36,046 nucleotides of DNA from Muribaculaceae bacterium (GCA_011959405.1 BLLX01000013.1:1-36046), one strand, 5' to 3'. Positions 16,644-27,055 are shown, counted from the stretch's first letter. Notes: generated by a model from the sequence alone, not told the origin. Program-made: numbers and translations.

Positions 16644-17750
16644 ATGGCATACGAAGATAAATATCTGGAGTTAGAACAGTATTTACGAGCTACTGAGTCG
16701 GACCCTAAAGAGAGGGCTGAACTATGGCAGACAGCTATCGGTCTACAAAAGGTCGATGGCTTGAGCGTGTCGGACTATTTGATCGAGACTGCCAAGAAGC
16801 ACATTGAGGGTGAGGTTTCCATTGATGATGTTGATGCACTAATCTCAACTTATTATCGCAGTGAGGCTGCCCGTGAGATACCGGAAGATATGAAGGAAGC
16901 CGATGAGGTGTCAAAGAATATAGTCCGCGTTCTTTCCGAGCCTTCATTCTCTTTCTCAGTACAAGGATTCGCTGGATTACATCGCCGAATTTTCAAAGGA
17001 GTAATGAAACATGCCGGTGATTTTCGTCAATACAATATTACGAAGAAGGAATGGGTACTTGACGGGGAAACAGTGCTTTATGGTCCGTTTGAGGATCTAG
17101 TGCAAACCATTGAATACGATCTTGAACAAGAGCGAATTTTCCGGTATAAAGGATTGACGCAGGTTCAGATAATAGAACATCTCGCGCGTTTTATTTCAGG
17201 CATATGGCAGATTCATCCTTTTCCTGAAGGTAATACCCGAACCACTGCCGTATTCTTGATAAAGTATCTTCGTTCAATGGGTATTCCGGCCACCAATGAT
17301 ATGTTTAAAGAACATTCATGGTATTTCCGCAATGCACTTGTTAGGGCGAATTATCGTAATGCACTTAAAGGCATTGAGCCAACTACCGAATATCTCGTTT
17401 TATTCTTTCGAAACCTTATTATTGGGGAAAACAATGAATTGAAGAACCGCTATCTGCATATTCGTTGGAATAATGCTAAACCTCAAAATGACGTTTTAGA
17501 ATCTCCTAAACGCCAAAATGACGTTTTAGAAACATCAGAAATGCTTATTGGAAAATTGACGCTGAAAGAGATGGCTGTTATCCGGTTAATAACGACTGAT
17601 CCAAAAATCTCGATTGCATCCATTACAACTAAGACTGGACTTTCAAGACGTACTGTCGACCGCATCATTTCAACACTGAAAGAAAAGGGGCTGTTGACAA
17701 GACAAGGAGCCAAGAACAATGCAACATGGAAACTAAATAGCTTCAAATAA
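16644..17750 (+). CDS. Fic-domain AMP-transferase with C-terminal winged helix
   Basis: This 368-aa protein has an intact Fic motif H191-P-F-P-E-G-N-T-R199. Fic proteins transfer AMP (or another nucleotide part) from ATP to a target hydroxyl; many act as toxins or stress regulators. The N-terminal 75 residues (TAIGLQKVDGLSVSDYL and on) resemble the VbhA-like antitoxin helices fused to some Fic proteins, but I could not locate a clear (S/T)xxxE(G/N) inhibitory motif. The C-terminal region (about 300-368) is a winged helix-turn-helix (LSRRTVDRIISTLKEKGLL), so DNA binding and autoregulation are likely. The linker between them contains a 10-residue duplication with QNDVLE twice. Transcription may start upstream of the broken rhuM gene. 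Confidence 0.9.
   Translation: MAYEDKYLELEQYLRATESDPKERAELWQTAIGLQKVDGLSVSDYLIETAKKHIEGEVSIDDVDALISTYYRSEAAREIPEDMKEADEVSKNIVRVLSEPSFSFSVQGFAGLHRRIFKGVMKHAGDFRQYNITKKEWVLDGETVLYGPFEDLVQTIEYDLEQERIFRYKGLTQVQIIEHLARFISGIWQIHPFPEGNTRTTAVFLIKYLRSMGIPATNDMFKEHSWYFRNALVRANYRNALKGIEPTTEYLVLFFRNLIIGENNELKNRYLHIRWNNAKPQNDVLESPKRQNDVLETSEMLIGKLTLKEMAVIRLITTDPKISIASITTKTGLSRRTVDRIISTLKEKGLLTRQGAKNNATWKLNSFK
17476..17531 (+). repeat. In-frame 30-bp tandem duplication inside the Fic gene
   Basis: Two copies of a 26-bp unit (17476-17501 and 17506-17531) repeat with a 30-bp period and differ at two bases. The duplication adds ten residues to the linker between the Fic and winged-helix domains. It is only two units long and in frame, so it is not a CRISPR array. 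Confidence 0.85.
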
Positions 17751-17853
17751 ACGCTTATCTCGTAAGCTACTAGTTCTAATGCTTTACTCTTATTAGTTTA
17801 ACTACAACATTCTTAAGTATAAGACAAACAACAGAAAATAATAATATCTGACT

Positions 17854-18507
17854 ATGCCACCGATAGAGAAACTACTAATTTCGCCTATATTTCTCATGGG
17901 AATATTAGGTCTTACAATATTTATTGGTTGGCTATTTGCCGTAAAGTTATTTACTCCTCAAGAGAATTTCTGGCGTATTTCAAATTTTATTGGACTACTA
18001 TTTACCTGCTTTGGAATATTGGGAATAGTTAAGGATAGCCGACAAATCATCTTTGAACGTGAGTTTTATAGAAAACAATCAATGATAGAAGGTCAATACA
18101 AATGGCGGTTGTTATCAAATTTAAATGAGGATTATTATTGTCATGAATTTATTGAGACAGAATATAGTCCAAGTAATCTTGACTTAATTCAGGAGGATTA
18201 TTATACCACATGTAACTGGATAAAAAATAATAAAACCTATCTTGCCCAATGCTATTACGAACAGGAGTTAATTGATCAAGACTCAATAAACTATCCAATT
18301 TTACAGACAACAGACCAAATATTGATGAATTACTTCGGAGATTTAAAACAGTGTATTATAGATTATAACAATGACATCTACGAATTGAACGAATACGAAC
18401 GAGGACAGCGACCCAATACTTTTGAATTGTTTTATATAATATTTTCTCCATTATTTTTATCGATTGGTTTAGGCTGGGAATTTGTGAAATTCATAGCTAA
18501 GCGATAA
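17854..18507 (+). CDS. Small membrane protein of unknown function
   Basis: This 217-aa protein has two N-terminal membrane segments (about residues 8-31 and 42-60), a central soluble part of about 125 residues rich in Tyr, Asn, Asp and Glu, and a C-terminal hydrophobic stretch (about 190-212). No family is recognised. The codons are AT-rich like the rest of the island. A cytosolic sensor domain between membrane anchors is common among abortive-infection effectors, but nothing here proves such a role. It stands alone, 103 nt after the Fic gene, and converges with the phosphoesterase gene. Confidence 0.7.
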   Translation: MPPIEKLLISPIFLMGILGLTIFIGWLFAVKLFTPQENFWRISNFIGLLFTCFGILGIVKDSRQIIFEREFYRKQSMIEGQYKWRLLSNLNEDYYCHEFIETEYSPSNLDLIQEDYYTTCNWIKNNKTYLAQCYYEQELIDQDSINYPILQTTDQILMNYFGDLKQCIIDYNNDIYELNEYERGQRPNTFELFYIIFSPLFLSIGLGWEFVKFIAKR

Positions 18508-18592
18508 CTTGATAAGACCATTTTCATATAAATACGAATAAGAATTTCTACAATAAATGTAATGCATATATACAAGACGCCGAAATTTCATA

Positions 18593-19354
18593 TCAAAATT
18601 CAATGACTGCGGAATCATCGAAGTTGGTGTTTTCGCCACAGAAGAGATAGCCGAGTGGATTGCTGACAAGGTGGGTGTTGCCAATCATCAGATCGGTACG
18701 GTGATGTGAATGGCCGTAAATCCATGCGGTAATTCGGCTGTCAGCAATATAGTTGCCGAGTTCGGTAGCATAGGCGGTATTGAGTATACTGCCTTTGTGT
18801 CGCTCGTCGAGAGCTGCAAATGTAGGAAGATGATGTGTGACTACAACAATCTTTTCAGCATCGCTTTCGCTTACTGACTGCTTGATAAACGAGAGATTTC
18901 TCTCAAACTCATCATTGATGTTCTGAGGAATTAGACGACGCTTGTTGTAAAGAATCTGGGCGTAGTCATTCATCCCGTTCTGAATTGCGAATTCGTCAAC
19001 AGGCGGAATCCTTGACCATAAAGTTGAGAGAATAAAATCTACGTTATCTATCCTTACAACTTTGTTATGATAGTAACCGACATTTGGTAAGAACATCTTT
19101 TGCCAGCTCTCGCCTTGTGCTGCTATATCACCGTTGTTGTAGTACTCATGATTACCTGATACCATCAATACCTGACGGTAGTTTTCAGAAGCCCATCTCC
19201 AGAATCTAAGATGCGGGATTGTCGTGTCAACGAGATACCCGACATCACCGGCTATGACAAGCACATCACCCGCCACATTCAGTGGCAGTGATTTCACGAA
19301 GCGCATATTATCATGAAACTCCATGTGCAGATCGGAGCAATACTGTATCTTCAT
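18593..19354 (-). CDS. Calcineurin-like metallophosphoesterase
   Basis: This 253-aa protein shows all metal-binding motifs of the family: D8-L-H10 near the start, G36-D37, G67-N68-H69-E70, VTHHLP (about residue 175) and a final GHSHHRTD. It hydrolyses phosphomono- or diesters with two metal ions; the substrate is unknown. There is no signal peptide, so it acts in the cytosol. Such genes occur both as housekeeping enzymes and within defence islands. It lies 94 nt downstream of abiEi in the same direction and could share its transcript. Confidence 0.9.
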   Translation of the reverse strand: MKIQYCSDLHMEFHDNMRFVKSLPLNVAGDVLVIAGDVGYLVDTTIPHLRFWRWASENYRQVLMVSGNHEYYNNGDIAAQGESWQKMFLPNVGYYHNKVVRIDNVDFILSTLWSRIPPVDEFAIQNGMNDYAQILYNKRRLIPQNINDEFERNLSFIKQSVSESDAEKIVVVTHHLPTFAALDERHKGSILNTAYATELGNYIADSRITAWIYGHSHHRTDLMIGNTHLVSNPLGYLFCGENTNFDDSAVIEF

Positions 19355-19448
19355 GGTGTCTGTCTATTCCAAACGTGTTTCATAAAGGTGGTTATTATTG
19401 TCATTATCTCTTGAAATTTATTTCATGGAATGGCGATATTCTTAACCA

Positions 19449-20012
19449 TTATACTTTGACATCAAGATAGTTAGACAATATTTTATAAACACGAAGTTCT
19501 TTTGCATATTGCAGAAGAATACTGAGATTCTTTTGCGGATAACTCAAATATGAATTGAGGATTTCAGCCATAACATCAATGCCGATTTTATTACGATATT
19601 TTATCGCATCGCATAGACATCGCTCTCTGTTATAAATTGTTACCTCAATACCATCAATTATAGCCATAGTACGTCCTATATCCAATAAATCTTGTTTCTG
19701 GTAAATAAGTGTTATATCGACAGCTTCCGGCAGTCTCACCTTCCGTTTTCTTTCAATCGCCACATAATAAGCATCTGGAATTTGTGTTGTCATTCCATAG
19801 TGGTGCCATGCTGAATACAAACAGAGAATCCCATTCGGCACAATTGCATCGATGTCAATCATGCCATTTGCAAGAGCATCAAACGTTGCGTATACTCCGT
19901 TACGAACCTTGATGATTTCTCCTTCCTTGGCCTCGCGGAGTATCTCTCTATATGCACGGTTACCCCTAACTGGGACTATAAATCCGTTCTTATGTGCTGA
20001 TTCATTATTCAT
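19449..20012 (-). CDS. Type IV toxin-antitoxin AbiEi-family antitoxin, orphan
   Basis: This 187-aa protein matches the AbiEi antitoxin/transcriptional regulator family: an N-terminal DNA-binding region with the REAKEGEIIKVRNGVYA stretch, then the core with LCLYSAWHHYGM and YNRERCLCDAIKYR. AbiEi represses its own operon and counteracts the nucleotidyltransferase toxin AbiEii. No AbiEii gene follows; the next gene is the phosphoesterase. So this is an orphan, or a member of the many stand-alone AbiEi-like regulators in Bacteroidota. The ISAs1 element is inserted 12 nt upstream of the ATG and cuts the gene off from its original upstream promoter region. Confidence 0.85.
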   Translation of the reverse strand: MNNESAHKNGFIVPVRGNRAYREILREAKEGEIIKVRNGVYATFDALANGMIDIDAIVPNGILCLYSAWHHYGMTTQIPDAYYVAIERKRKVRLPEAVDITLIYQKQDLLDIGRTMAIIDGIEVTIYNRERCLCDAIKYRNKIGIDVMAEILNSYLSYPQKNLSILLQYAKELRVYKILSNYLDVKV

Positions 20013-20015
20013 AGC

Positions 20016-20024
20016 ACAAAGTTA
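20016..20024. repeat. Left target-site duplication of the ISAs1 element; also abiEi -7 box
   Basis: ACAAAGTTA is repeated exactly at 21254-21262 on the other side of the element. Read on the minus strand it begins TAACTTTG, a match to the Bacteroidota -7 consensus TAnnTTTG, ending 4 nt before the abiEi ATG. The duplication therefore left a copy of the -7 box next to abiEi. Confidence 0.85.
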
Positions 20025-21253
20025 CAGGGCTGACGCATGAGATTTAACTATCCTTAAAGACTTTGTACAGATATTCAGTGCTCCACATACATTTTTTGCG
20101 TCTTCGTTTAAGGCTGAGTTTATCGTTCTGCTTTTTAAGCATTTCCAATGCATACTTGCGCATCGCTGAAAAATTGACAGCGCCATTCTTGGCGCGTACG
20201 CGGCACATATCTTCCCGAAACGTCACGTCGAGATGCCAGTGCAGTTTGTTCTCGATACCCCAGTGCGCACGAATACGCATCGCATAGTAAGAAGCCTCAT
20301 CTTTCTCCACGCTGCTGAGATAGTAGATTGTTTCACGCGAGCGGGCACCGTTCTCAGTACGCTCACGCTCCATCTTTATGATACGTTTAAGACCGGGCCA
20401 CTTCTCGTACATTCCCTCCTGTTCCAAAAGTGTCGTATCCATAATTGAACAGGTCCTCTTCTCAACTCTTCCGTGCCCCTTTTCCTCGGTTGTGTATACC
20501 GATATTGGAGTAGTGCTACTAAAGATACTTTCCGTCAAGCCCTTGAGTATCGGCTGATTGTCTTTAAGCGCCATCAGATAGTCGCCGCCCTGGAGCATGA
20601 TCTGTTCTGCGATATTACGGTGGGTCCCCATTGCGTCGACTGAAACCAATGCCCCTGTAAACCATAAAGAGGACAATACGGACGGCAGAACCGTAAGTTC
20701 GTTGGTCTTGCCATCCACCGGCTTTTCGGCAACGCAGATTTCTGTTTCAGATACCCACGCATTGAGGATATACAGTCCGTGGCATCCGGGACTCCTGGGA
20801 TTTTCACCCCGCAGTTTCTTACCGTCAATGATGACCTGATTGCCGCACAGGGATTCTATTATGTGGCCTCGGCAGCAATCAAGACTTGCCCGGAGCTGAG
20901 CGGGATTGACAGACTCTACAACACGAAGTATCGTGTCACCACACGGGACACCGTTGCCAAGCTTCAGCAATCCGGCGGCCTTGAATTCTTCCTCTCGGTC
21001 TGTAACCATATCCGATATGTCGTCACAGTCCTCACAATCACACAACACGCCGATGAGTGCCATTCGGAGCACATCCTCGAGCTCATGTTTAACCTTGCCC
21101 AAGTCGCGCGGGTCTTTTACTTTGCTGAAAATTTCTATTTGCATACCTCTAATATATCCATCTTCAGCAATATATGCAATATCTGAAAGTTTATTTCACA
21201 TAATCAGGTGAATTTTTGACTGAATTTGAGTTAAATCTCATGCGCCAGCCCTG
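20025..21253 (-). mobile_element. Intact ISAs1-family insertion sequence, 1229 bp
   Basis: The element has 25-bp terminal inverted repeats (20025-20049 and 21229-21253) differing at one position, both beginning CAGGGCTG. It is flanked by a perfect 9-bp target duplication ACAAAGTTA. It carries one uninterrupted transposase gene. Near-perfect ends, a perfect duplication and an open transposase point to a recent insertion and probably an active element. Confidence 0.93.
20044..21144 (-). CDS. ISAs1-family transposase
   Basis: This 366-aa DDE transposase carries the likely catalytic triad D107 (IIDGKKLRG), D170 (VSVDAMG) and E298 (HWGIENKLHWHLDVTFRED), the last within the family's hallmark YREK-like region. 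The N-terminus (VKDPRDLGKVKHELEDVLRM) is the typical ISAs1 opening. It fills the element almost from end to end; the stop lies 5 bp before the inner edge of one terminal repeat. Full length, no frameshift. Confidence 0.95.
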   Translation of the reverse strand: MQIEIFSKVKDPRDLGKVKHELEDVLRMALIGVLCDCEDCDDISDMVTDREEEFKAAGLLKLGNGVPCGDTILRVVESVNPAQLRASLDCCRGHIIESLCGNQVIIDGKKLRGENPRSPGCHGLYILNAWVSETEICVAEKPVDGKTNELTVLPSVLSSLWFTGALVSVDAMGTHRNIAEQIMLQGGDYLMALKDNQPILKGLTESIFSSTTPISVYTTEEKGHGRVEKRTCSIMDTTLLEQEGMYEKWPGLKRIIKMERERTENGARSRETIYYLSSVEKDEASYYAMRIRAHWGIENKLHWHLDVTFREDMCRVRAKNGAVNFSAMRKYALEMLKKQNDKLSLKRRRKKCMWSTEYLYKVFKDS

Positions 21254-21262
21254 ACAAAGTTA
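21254..21262. repeat. Right target-site duplication of the ISAs1 element
   Basis: ACAAAGTTA, identical to 20016-20024. It marks the pre-insertion joint, where abiEi would have been read from the region now at 21263 and beyond. Confidence 0.9.
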
Positions 21263-21511
21263 CGGCATTTATTTGAATTAGCCGTATATTTTTATAAAAT
21301 ATTTTTTTCGGACATATAAGTGTATGGGGCATTCTAATTGTTCCAAGTGACTTTTCATATTAGGGAAAAGCCAAAATCTGAACACTAAACAATATCCAAT
21401 ATATATTTCTGTTCAAATTTTGACGGTTGATTATAATCAAAATCTAACCACTTTTTCGCCGGTTTTGTACGGCGCGGAGCAAGACTATGAATGTTAAAAT
21501 TTGGATATTGC

Positions 21512-21542
21512 TTTGATAATCGGGAGACTATCGCTATCTTTG
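21512..21542 (+). promoter_or_regulatory. Strong Bacteroidota-type promoter 300 bp before guaB
   Basis: TTTG (21512-21515), exactly 19 nt, then TATCTTTG (21535-21542): a full match to TTTG-N19-TAnnTTTG. The start would be near 21548. The next real gene is guaB at 21846, so this drives either a roughly 300-nt leader or a separate small RNA. Confidence 0.65.
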
Positions 21543-21725
21543 CTTTGAGCTACTGTTGTCGGTTTGGCAAATGCGGCTTGTAATGATTTAAGTAGCAGAT
21601 GATTAACTACTTACAAACGTAGAAAATGCACGTCACTTGTACGGATTCGAATTATATCCATCTGTATATCAATAAATTAGCCACTTCTGCATCGACAAAT
21701 AGCTAATTTTGCACTTGCCAGTTGA

Positions 21726-23324
<1,599 letters not shown>

Positions 23325-23363
23325 AAGACTGTAACCTATAAACCATAAGTCAATACGATATAG

Positions 23364-25274
23364 ATGAAACACTTGCTCTTATCTGCTTTGGCTGCGGCAA
23401 CACTGTTACCGCTATCGGCTAAAGCACCCAAAGATCCGGTTCTGATGACCGTTGACGGTGTTCCTGTCACTCTCAGCGAATTCGAATACCTGTATCACAA
23501 AAATCACGGACAACAGATAGACCGCCAGTCGCTGGACGAATATCTGGACATGTTCACCATATATAAACTCAAAGTAGCTGAAGCCCGCCGCCAGAGAGTA
23601 GACACTATTCAGGCATTCCAGCAGGAGTTTAACGGCTACAGAGCGGAACTTGTGGCTCCGTATCTACGCGACTCGCTGACGGAAAAACAGCTCGTAAAAG
23701 AAGCATACGACCACATGAAGGAATCGGTGGAAGTGGATCATCTGATGGTGCCGCTGGAGAAAAAAGCGCTTATCGACAGTCTGCGTCAGGCGCTTGTCAA
23801 TGGCGCTGACTTCACGGCGACAGCACAAAAATATTCCACCGACCCGTCCATACGCAGCAATAACGGCTACTACGGATGGATCAGCGCCGGACAATTTCCA
23901 TACGAATGGGAAGAAGGCGTGTACAATACTCCCGTCGGTGAGATTTCCGATGTGATCACCACACGCTACGGACATCATCTGGCCAAAGTCAGAAACAGAC
24001 GCCCCAATCCCGGAGAAGTGCATGCCCGCCACATTCTCCTTACCTACCCTAACGAGCGCACCGATGAAGCCAATGCCGCAGTGAAGCAGCGCATCGACTC
24101 AATCTATGGCGCCCTGCAGGCAGGAGCCGACTTTGCCGACGTGGCAAAACGCCTTAGTGACTGCCCGAGCGGAGCACAGGGCGGCGATCTTGGTTGGTTC
24201 GGCACACACCGCATGGTACCTGAATTCGAAGCTGTCAGCTTTGCTCTGGCCGATGGAGAGATATCCAAACCGTTCACCACCCAGTTCGGATGGCACATTG
24301 TAGAACGCATGGGCCATCGCGGCATCGCACCCTTCGAACAGATGGAAGCCAGCATACGTGCAAAAATGGCACAAGACGGCCGTTCCAACCGTGCCGTTGA
24401 AACAAAAATCGCCCAACTGAAAAAAGCATATCCGTCAAAAGTGCTTCAGTCCGGCCTTGACCGGATAAACCAGGCTGTGGCCGCTGCCGCTGACTTTGAT
24501 TCCGCAATCGAATCCCTGGCCCACGACACCACCCCGCTCATCACCGTAGCCGACAGCACCGTGACAATTGCCGATTTCATGAATCCGCGCCCGCGCATTG
24601 CTCCCGGATCTGACCCGTCGACTGCTCTGTCCGCAATGGCTGACGAACGCCTTAATGAAGTGGTGCTGACATACGAGGACCATCGTCTGGAAAAGAAACA
24701 TCCTGAGCTCCGCAATATAGTCAATGAATATCGCGACGGCATGATGCTCTTCGAAGTCAGCAACCAAAAAGTATGGAATGCCGCAGCCAATGACTATGCA
24801 GCGCTCAACGAATACTTCAAGACCCACCGCGACAAATACACCGACTGGTCCGAACCCCGCTTCAAAGGCTATGTGATATACGCCACATCGGATTCTCTGA
24901 TCCAGGAAGTCAACAAATTCATCGCGGCCAATCCGTCGATAGAAACAGACTCGATCGGTCCGGTACTTCGCGGAGCATTTCCCCGCAACATCAAGATCGA
25001 GCGCGTACTGCTGCCTAAAGGCAAAAACAATGTGGTGGATTACGCCGGCTTCGGAGCGGAACTTCCTGATCTTTCCGGCGAACGCCGTTGGAAATATTTT
25101 ACAACATATCAGGGACGCGTGATCGACCAGCCCGAAGAAGCCGCCGATGCACGCGGCGCAGTGACGGCGGACTATCAGAGCGAACTCGAGAAAAAATGGG
25201 TTGAAGAACTCCGCAAACGTTATCCGGTGAAAATCAACAAAAAAATTCTGAAAAAAGTCAAGCCGCTTCAATGA
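23364..25274 (+). CDS. Periplasmic peptidyl-prolyl isomerase with two parvulin domains (SurA/PpiC-like)
   Basis: This 636-aa protein starts with a signal peptide (MKHLLLSALAAATLLPLSAKA). A SurA-N-like segment follows (about 25-110), then two parvulin domains: one near 118-213 with the usual YGWISAGQFP and TRYGHHLAKV, and one near 218-320 with ARHILLTYP, GGDLGWFG and FGWHIVERMG. The C-terminal 300 residues are a further helical chaperone-like part. It probably escorts outer-membrane proteins across the periplasm. It follows guaB by 39 nt and overlaps the next foldase gene (ATGA), so the three may form one operon. Confidence 0.9.
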   Translation: MKHLLLSALAAATLLPLSAKAPKDPVLMTVDGVPVTLSEFEYLYHKNHGQQIDRQSLDEYLDMFTIYKLKVAEARRQRVDTIQAFQQEFNGYRAELVAPYLRDSLTEKQLVKEAYDHMKESVEVDHLMVPLEKKALIDSLRQALVNGADFTATAQKYSTDPSIRSNNGYYGWISAGQFPYEWEEGVYNTPVGEISDVITTRYGHHLAKVRNRRPNPGEVHARHILLTYPNERTDEANAAVKQRIDSIYGALQAGADFADVAKRLSDCPSGAQGGDLGWFGTHRMVPEFEAVSFALADGEISKPFTTQFGWHIVERMGHRGIAPFEQMEASIRAKMAQDGRSNRAVETKIAQLKKAYPSKVLQSGLDRINQAVAAAADFDSAIESLAHDTTPLITVADSTVTIADFMNPRPRIAPGSDPSTALSAMADERLNEVVLTYEDHRLEKKHPELRNIVNEYRDGMMLFEVSNQKVWNAAANDYAALNEYFKTHRDKYTDWSEPRFKGYVIYATSDSLIQEVNKFIAANPSIETDSIGPVLRGAFPRNIKIERVLLPKGKNNVVDYAGFGAELPDLSGERRWKYFTTYQGRVIDQPEEAADARGAVTADYQSELEKKWVEELRKRYPVKINKKILKKVKPLQ

Positions 25275-26128
25275 CATTTCAAATCCACAACAGGCCCGCA
25301 GCCAAGGCAGTTATCGCTCTTACGATAGCAGCCGCGGCTGCGAGCTGCATTAAGGAGGTTCCTGCCGACGCCATAGTGGCCGTCGGCAATGCCACCCTTA
25401 CACTCTCGGATCTGCGGAAAGCCATACCGGCAGGCCTGTCGGCTACCGACAGCGCCACATTTGCCGAGTCCTATATCAACTCATGGATCTCGGATATGCT
25501 GATAACCGAAATCGCTGAAAAAAACATCCCCGACACCCGCGGTATCGACCGTATGACCGACGACTATCGCAGGCAACTGATAATGTGGGAATATCAGCGT
25601 CTGAAAACAGCGCAGGATGGCACCCCCGAACTGCCTGAAGACACCATAGCGGCATATTATGACAGGCATCATGCCGAAATGCGTGTCGAAACCCCCATGG
25701 TGCGTGGCATACTGGTAAAAATACCCACCTCATCTCCCCTGCTCGAGAATGTGAGAAAATGGTATCGTTCAGACAAGGACACTGACATCGAACTGCTTGA
25801 AAAAGCAAATATAAAAGACGATGACATCCTGTATGAATATTTCCGCGACAACTGGGTGAAATGGGAACAGATCGAATCTCGTGTGCCACATAATTTCTCA
25901 GGCAGAACTCCGAAAACAGGAGAGCATATCGAAGTAAGCGACGGAGACTTCACATATCTGCTTCATATCACTGAAACACTTACAGAAGGCACTGAAATGC
26001 CGCGCGATGTTGCAGAACCTATCATACGCGACAGGCTTACAGCGCGCCACAAACTGTCGCTTGACCGCAGACTACGTCAGGAATTATATCAGCAAGCTCT
26101 GGAAAACGGTAAAATAAAACGTTACTGA
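25271..26128 (+). CDS. SurA-N-like lipoprotein foldase without a clear parvulin domain
   Basis: This 285-aa protein has an N-terminal hydrophobic stretch ending in AAAASC, a lipobox-like site, so it is likely a lipoprotein. The mature part begins like SurA-type proteins (AIVAVGNATLTLSDLRKAIP), then a helical domain with DMLITEIAEK and an end region LHITETLTEGTEMPRDVAEP and IRDRL typical of PpiC/SurA C-termini. I see no complete parvulin signature (no GGxLG or HxxH), so it may be a chaperone rather than an isomerase. It overlaps the preceding gene by 4 nt and its stop overlaps the converging permease gene by 7 nt. Confidence 0.8.
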   Translation: MTFQIHNRPAAKAVIALTIAAAAASCIKEVPADAIVAVGNATLTLSDLRKAIPAGLSATDSATFAESYINSWISDMLITEIAEKNIPDTRGIDRMTDDYRRQLIMWEYQRLKTAQDGTPELPEDTIAAYYDRHHAEMRVETPMVRGILVKIPTSSPLLENVRKWYRSDKDTDIELLEKANIKDDDILYEYFRDNWVKWEQIESRVPHNFSGRTPKTGEHIEVSDGDFTYLLHITETLTEGTEMPRDVAEPIIRDRLTARHKLSLDRRLRQELYQQALENGKIKRY

Positions 26129-27042
26129 GCTGATCCGATCCATAGGCAGACCATTCCGGCAAGTACCAGAGCGAGATCAACAGCCTTGCCGCGCAAATTT
26201 TTCTCTCCGAAAAACAGCGCCCCGCACATAAATGAGACCACCACACTCCCCCTGCGCACCATCGACACTACGGAAATCATGGAATCCGGAAATGTCAGCG
26301 CATAAAAATAGGCAAAATCCGCACAGGTCAGAAACACACTGATCAGAATTATGGGCCACCGCCAGACAAACCGGTGGCCATGTAACCGCCGCGGCCACCA
26401 TACCGTCCACAACACAATGCCCATCATGACACATTGATAGATATTATACCAGCCTTGCACGGACATCCGGCCCAACCCTGCACCACCTGAATCCGTAGAA
26501 GCCATCAGAAACTTATCGTAAAGACCGCTCACCGCGCCAAGCACAGCCGCACCTACAAGAAAATATATCCAGCGGTTATGAGCAAACCGTATGCCCTCCT
26601 TGCGGCCGCTGCGACTCAACAGATAGAACGACACCACGGCAAAAGCCACGCCGGCCCATTGCCAGCCGTTAAGACTCTCTCCATAAATCAGCAAGGCGCC
26701 CACAATGGTCATTACAGGCCTTGTTGCATTGACAGGTCCCACAATTGTGAGCGGCAGATGCTTAATGGCAAAATATCCCAATATCCATGAGATCAACACT
26801 ATAACCGACTTCAGCAGAATATAGCTATGGGCATGCCACGACCACGGCTCCACATAAAAAGTCTCGCCTTCAGACAGCATTCCCGCCGCCGACAACACAA
26901 TAGCCGGCAAAAAGATAACACTGCAGAACAACGTGTTGAGAAACAATACAGGTATCACCGCATTGCCGCGCAGCGAATATTTTTTGCATGCGTCATACAG
27001 ACCGAGTAACGCAGCCGATACAAATGCCAGAATTATCCACAT
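26122..27042 (-). CDS. EamA/DMT-family permease
   Basis: This 306-aa inner-membrane protein has about ten hydrophobic segments in two EamA-like halves, the usual drug/metabolite transporter layout; examples are WIILAFVSAALLGLYDACK at the start and WPIILISVFLTCADFAYFY in the second half. The substrate is unknown; export of a metabolite is typical of the family. It converges with the foldase gene (7-nt overlap of the two ends) and diverges from korA. A TAATTTTG box (minus strand, 27056-27063) lies 14 nt before its ATG. Confidence 0.88.
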   Translation of the reverse strand: MWIILAFVSAALLGLYDACKKYSLRGNAVIPVLFLNTLFCSVIFLPAIVLSAAGMLSEGETFYVEPWSWHAHSYILLKSVIVLISWILGYFAIKHLPLTIVGPVNATRPVMTIVGALLIYGESLNGWQWAGVAFAVVSFYLLSRSGRKEGIRFAHNRWIYFLVGAAVLGAVSGLYDKFLMASTDSGGAGLGRMSVQGWYNIYQCVMMGIVLWTVWWPRRLHGHRFVWRWPIILISVFLTCADFAYFYALTFPDSMISVVSMVRRGSVVVSFMCGALFFGEKNLRGKAVDLALVLAGMVCLWIGSAQ

Positions 27043-27055
27043 AATTTATAATGTG

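Noticed and set aside
17476-17531. Possible CRISPR repeat
   Set aside because: Only two units, 4-bp gap, in frame within the Fic gene; no cas genes nearby.
24435-25277. 280-codon minus-strand frame opposite the foldase gene
   Set aside because: A shadow of a GC-rich coding region; the plus strand encodes a clear two-parvulin protein.
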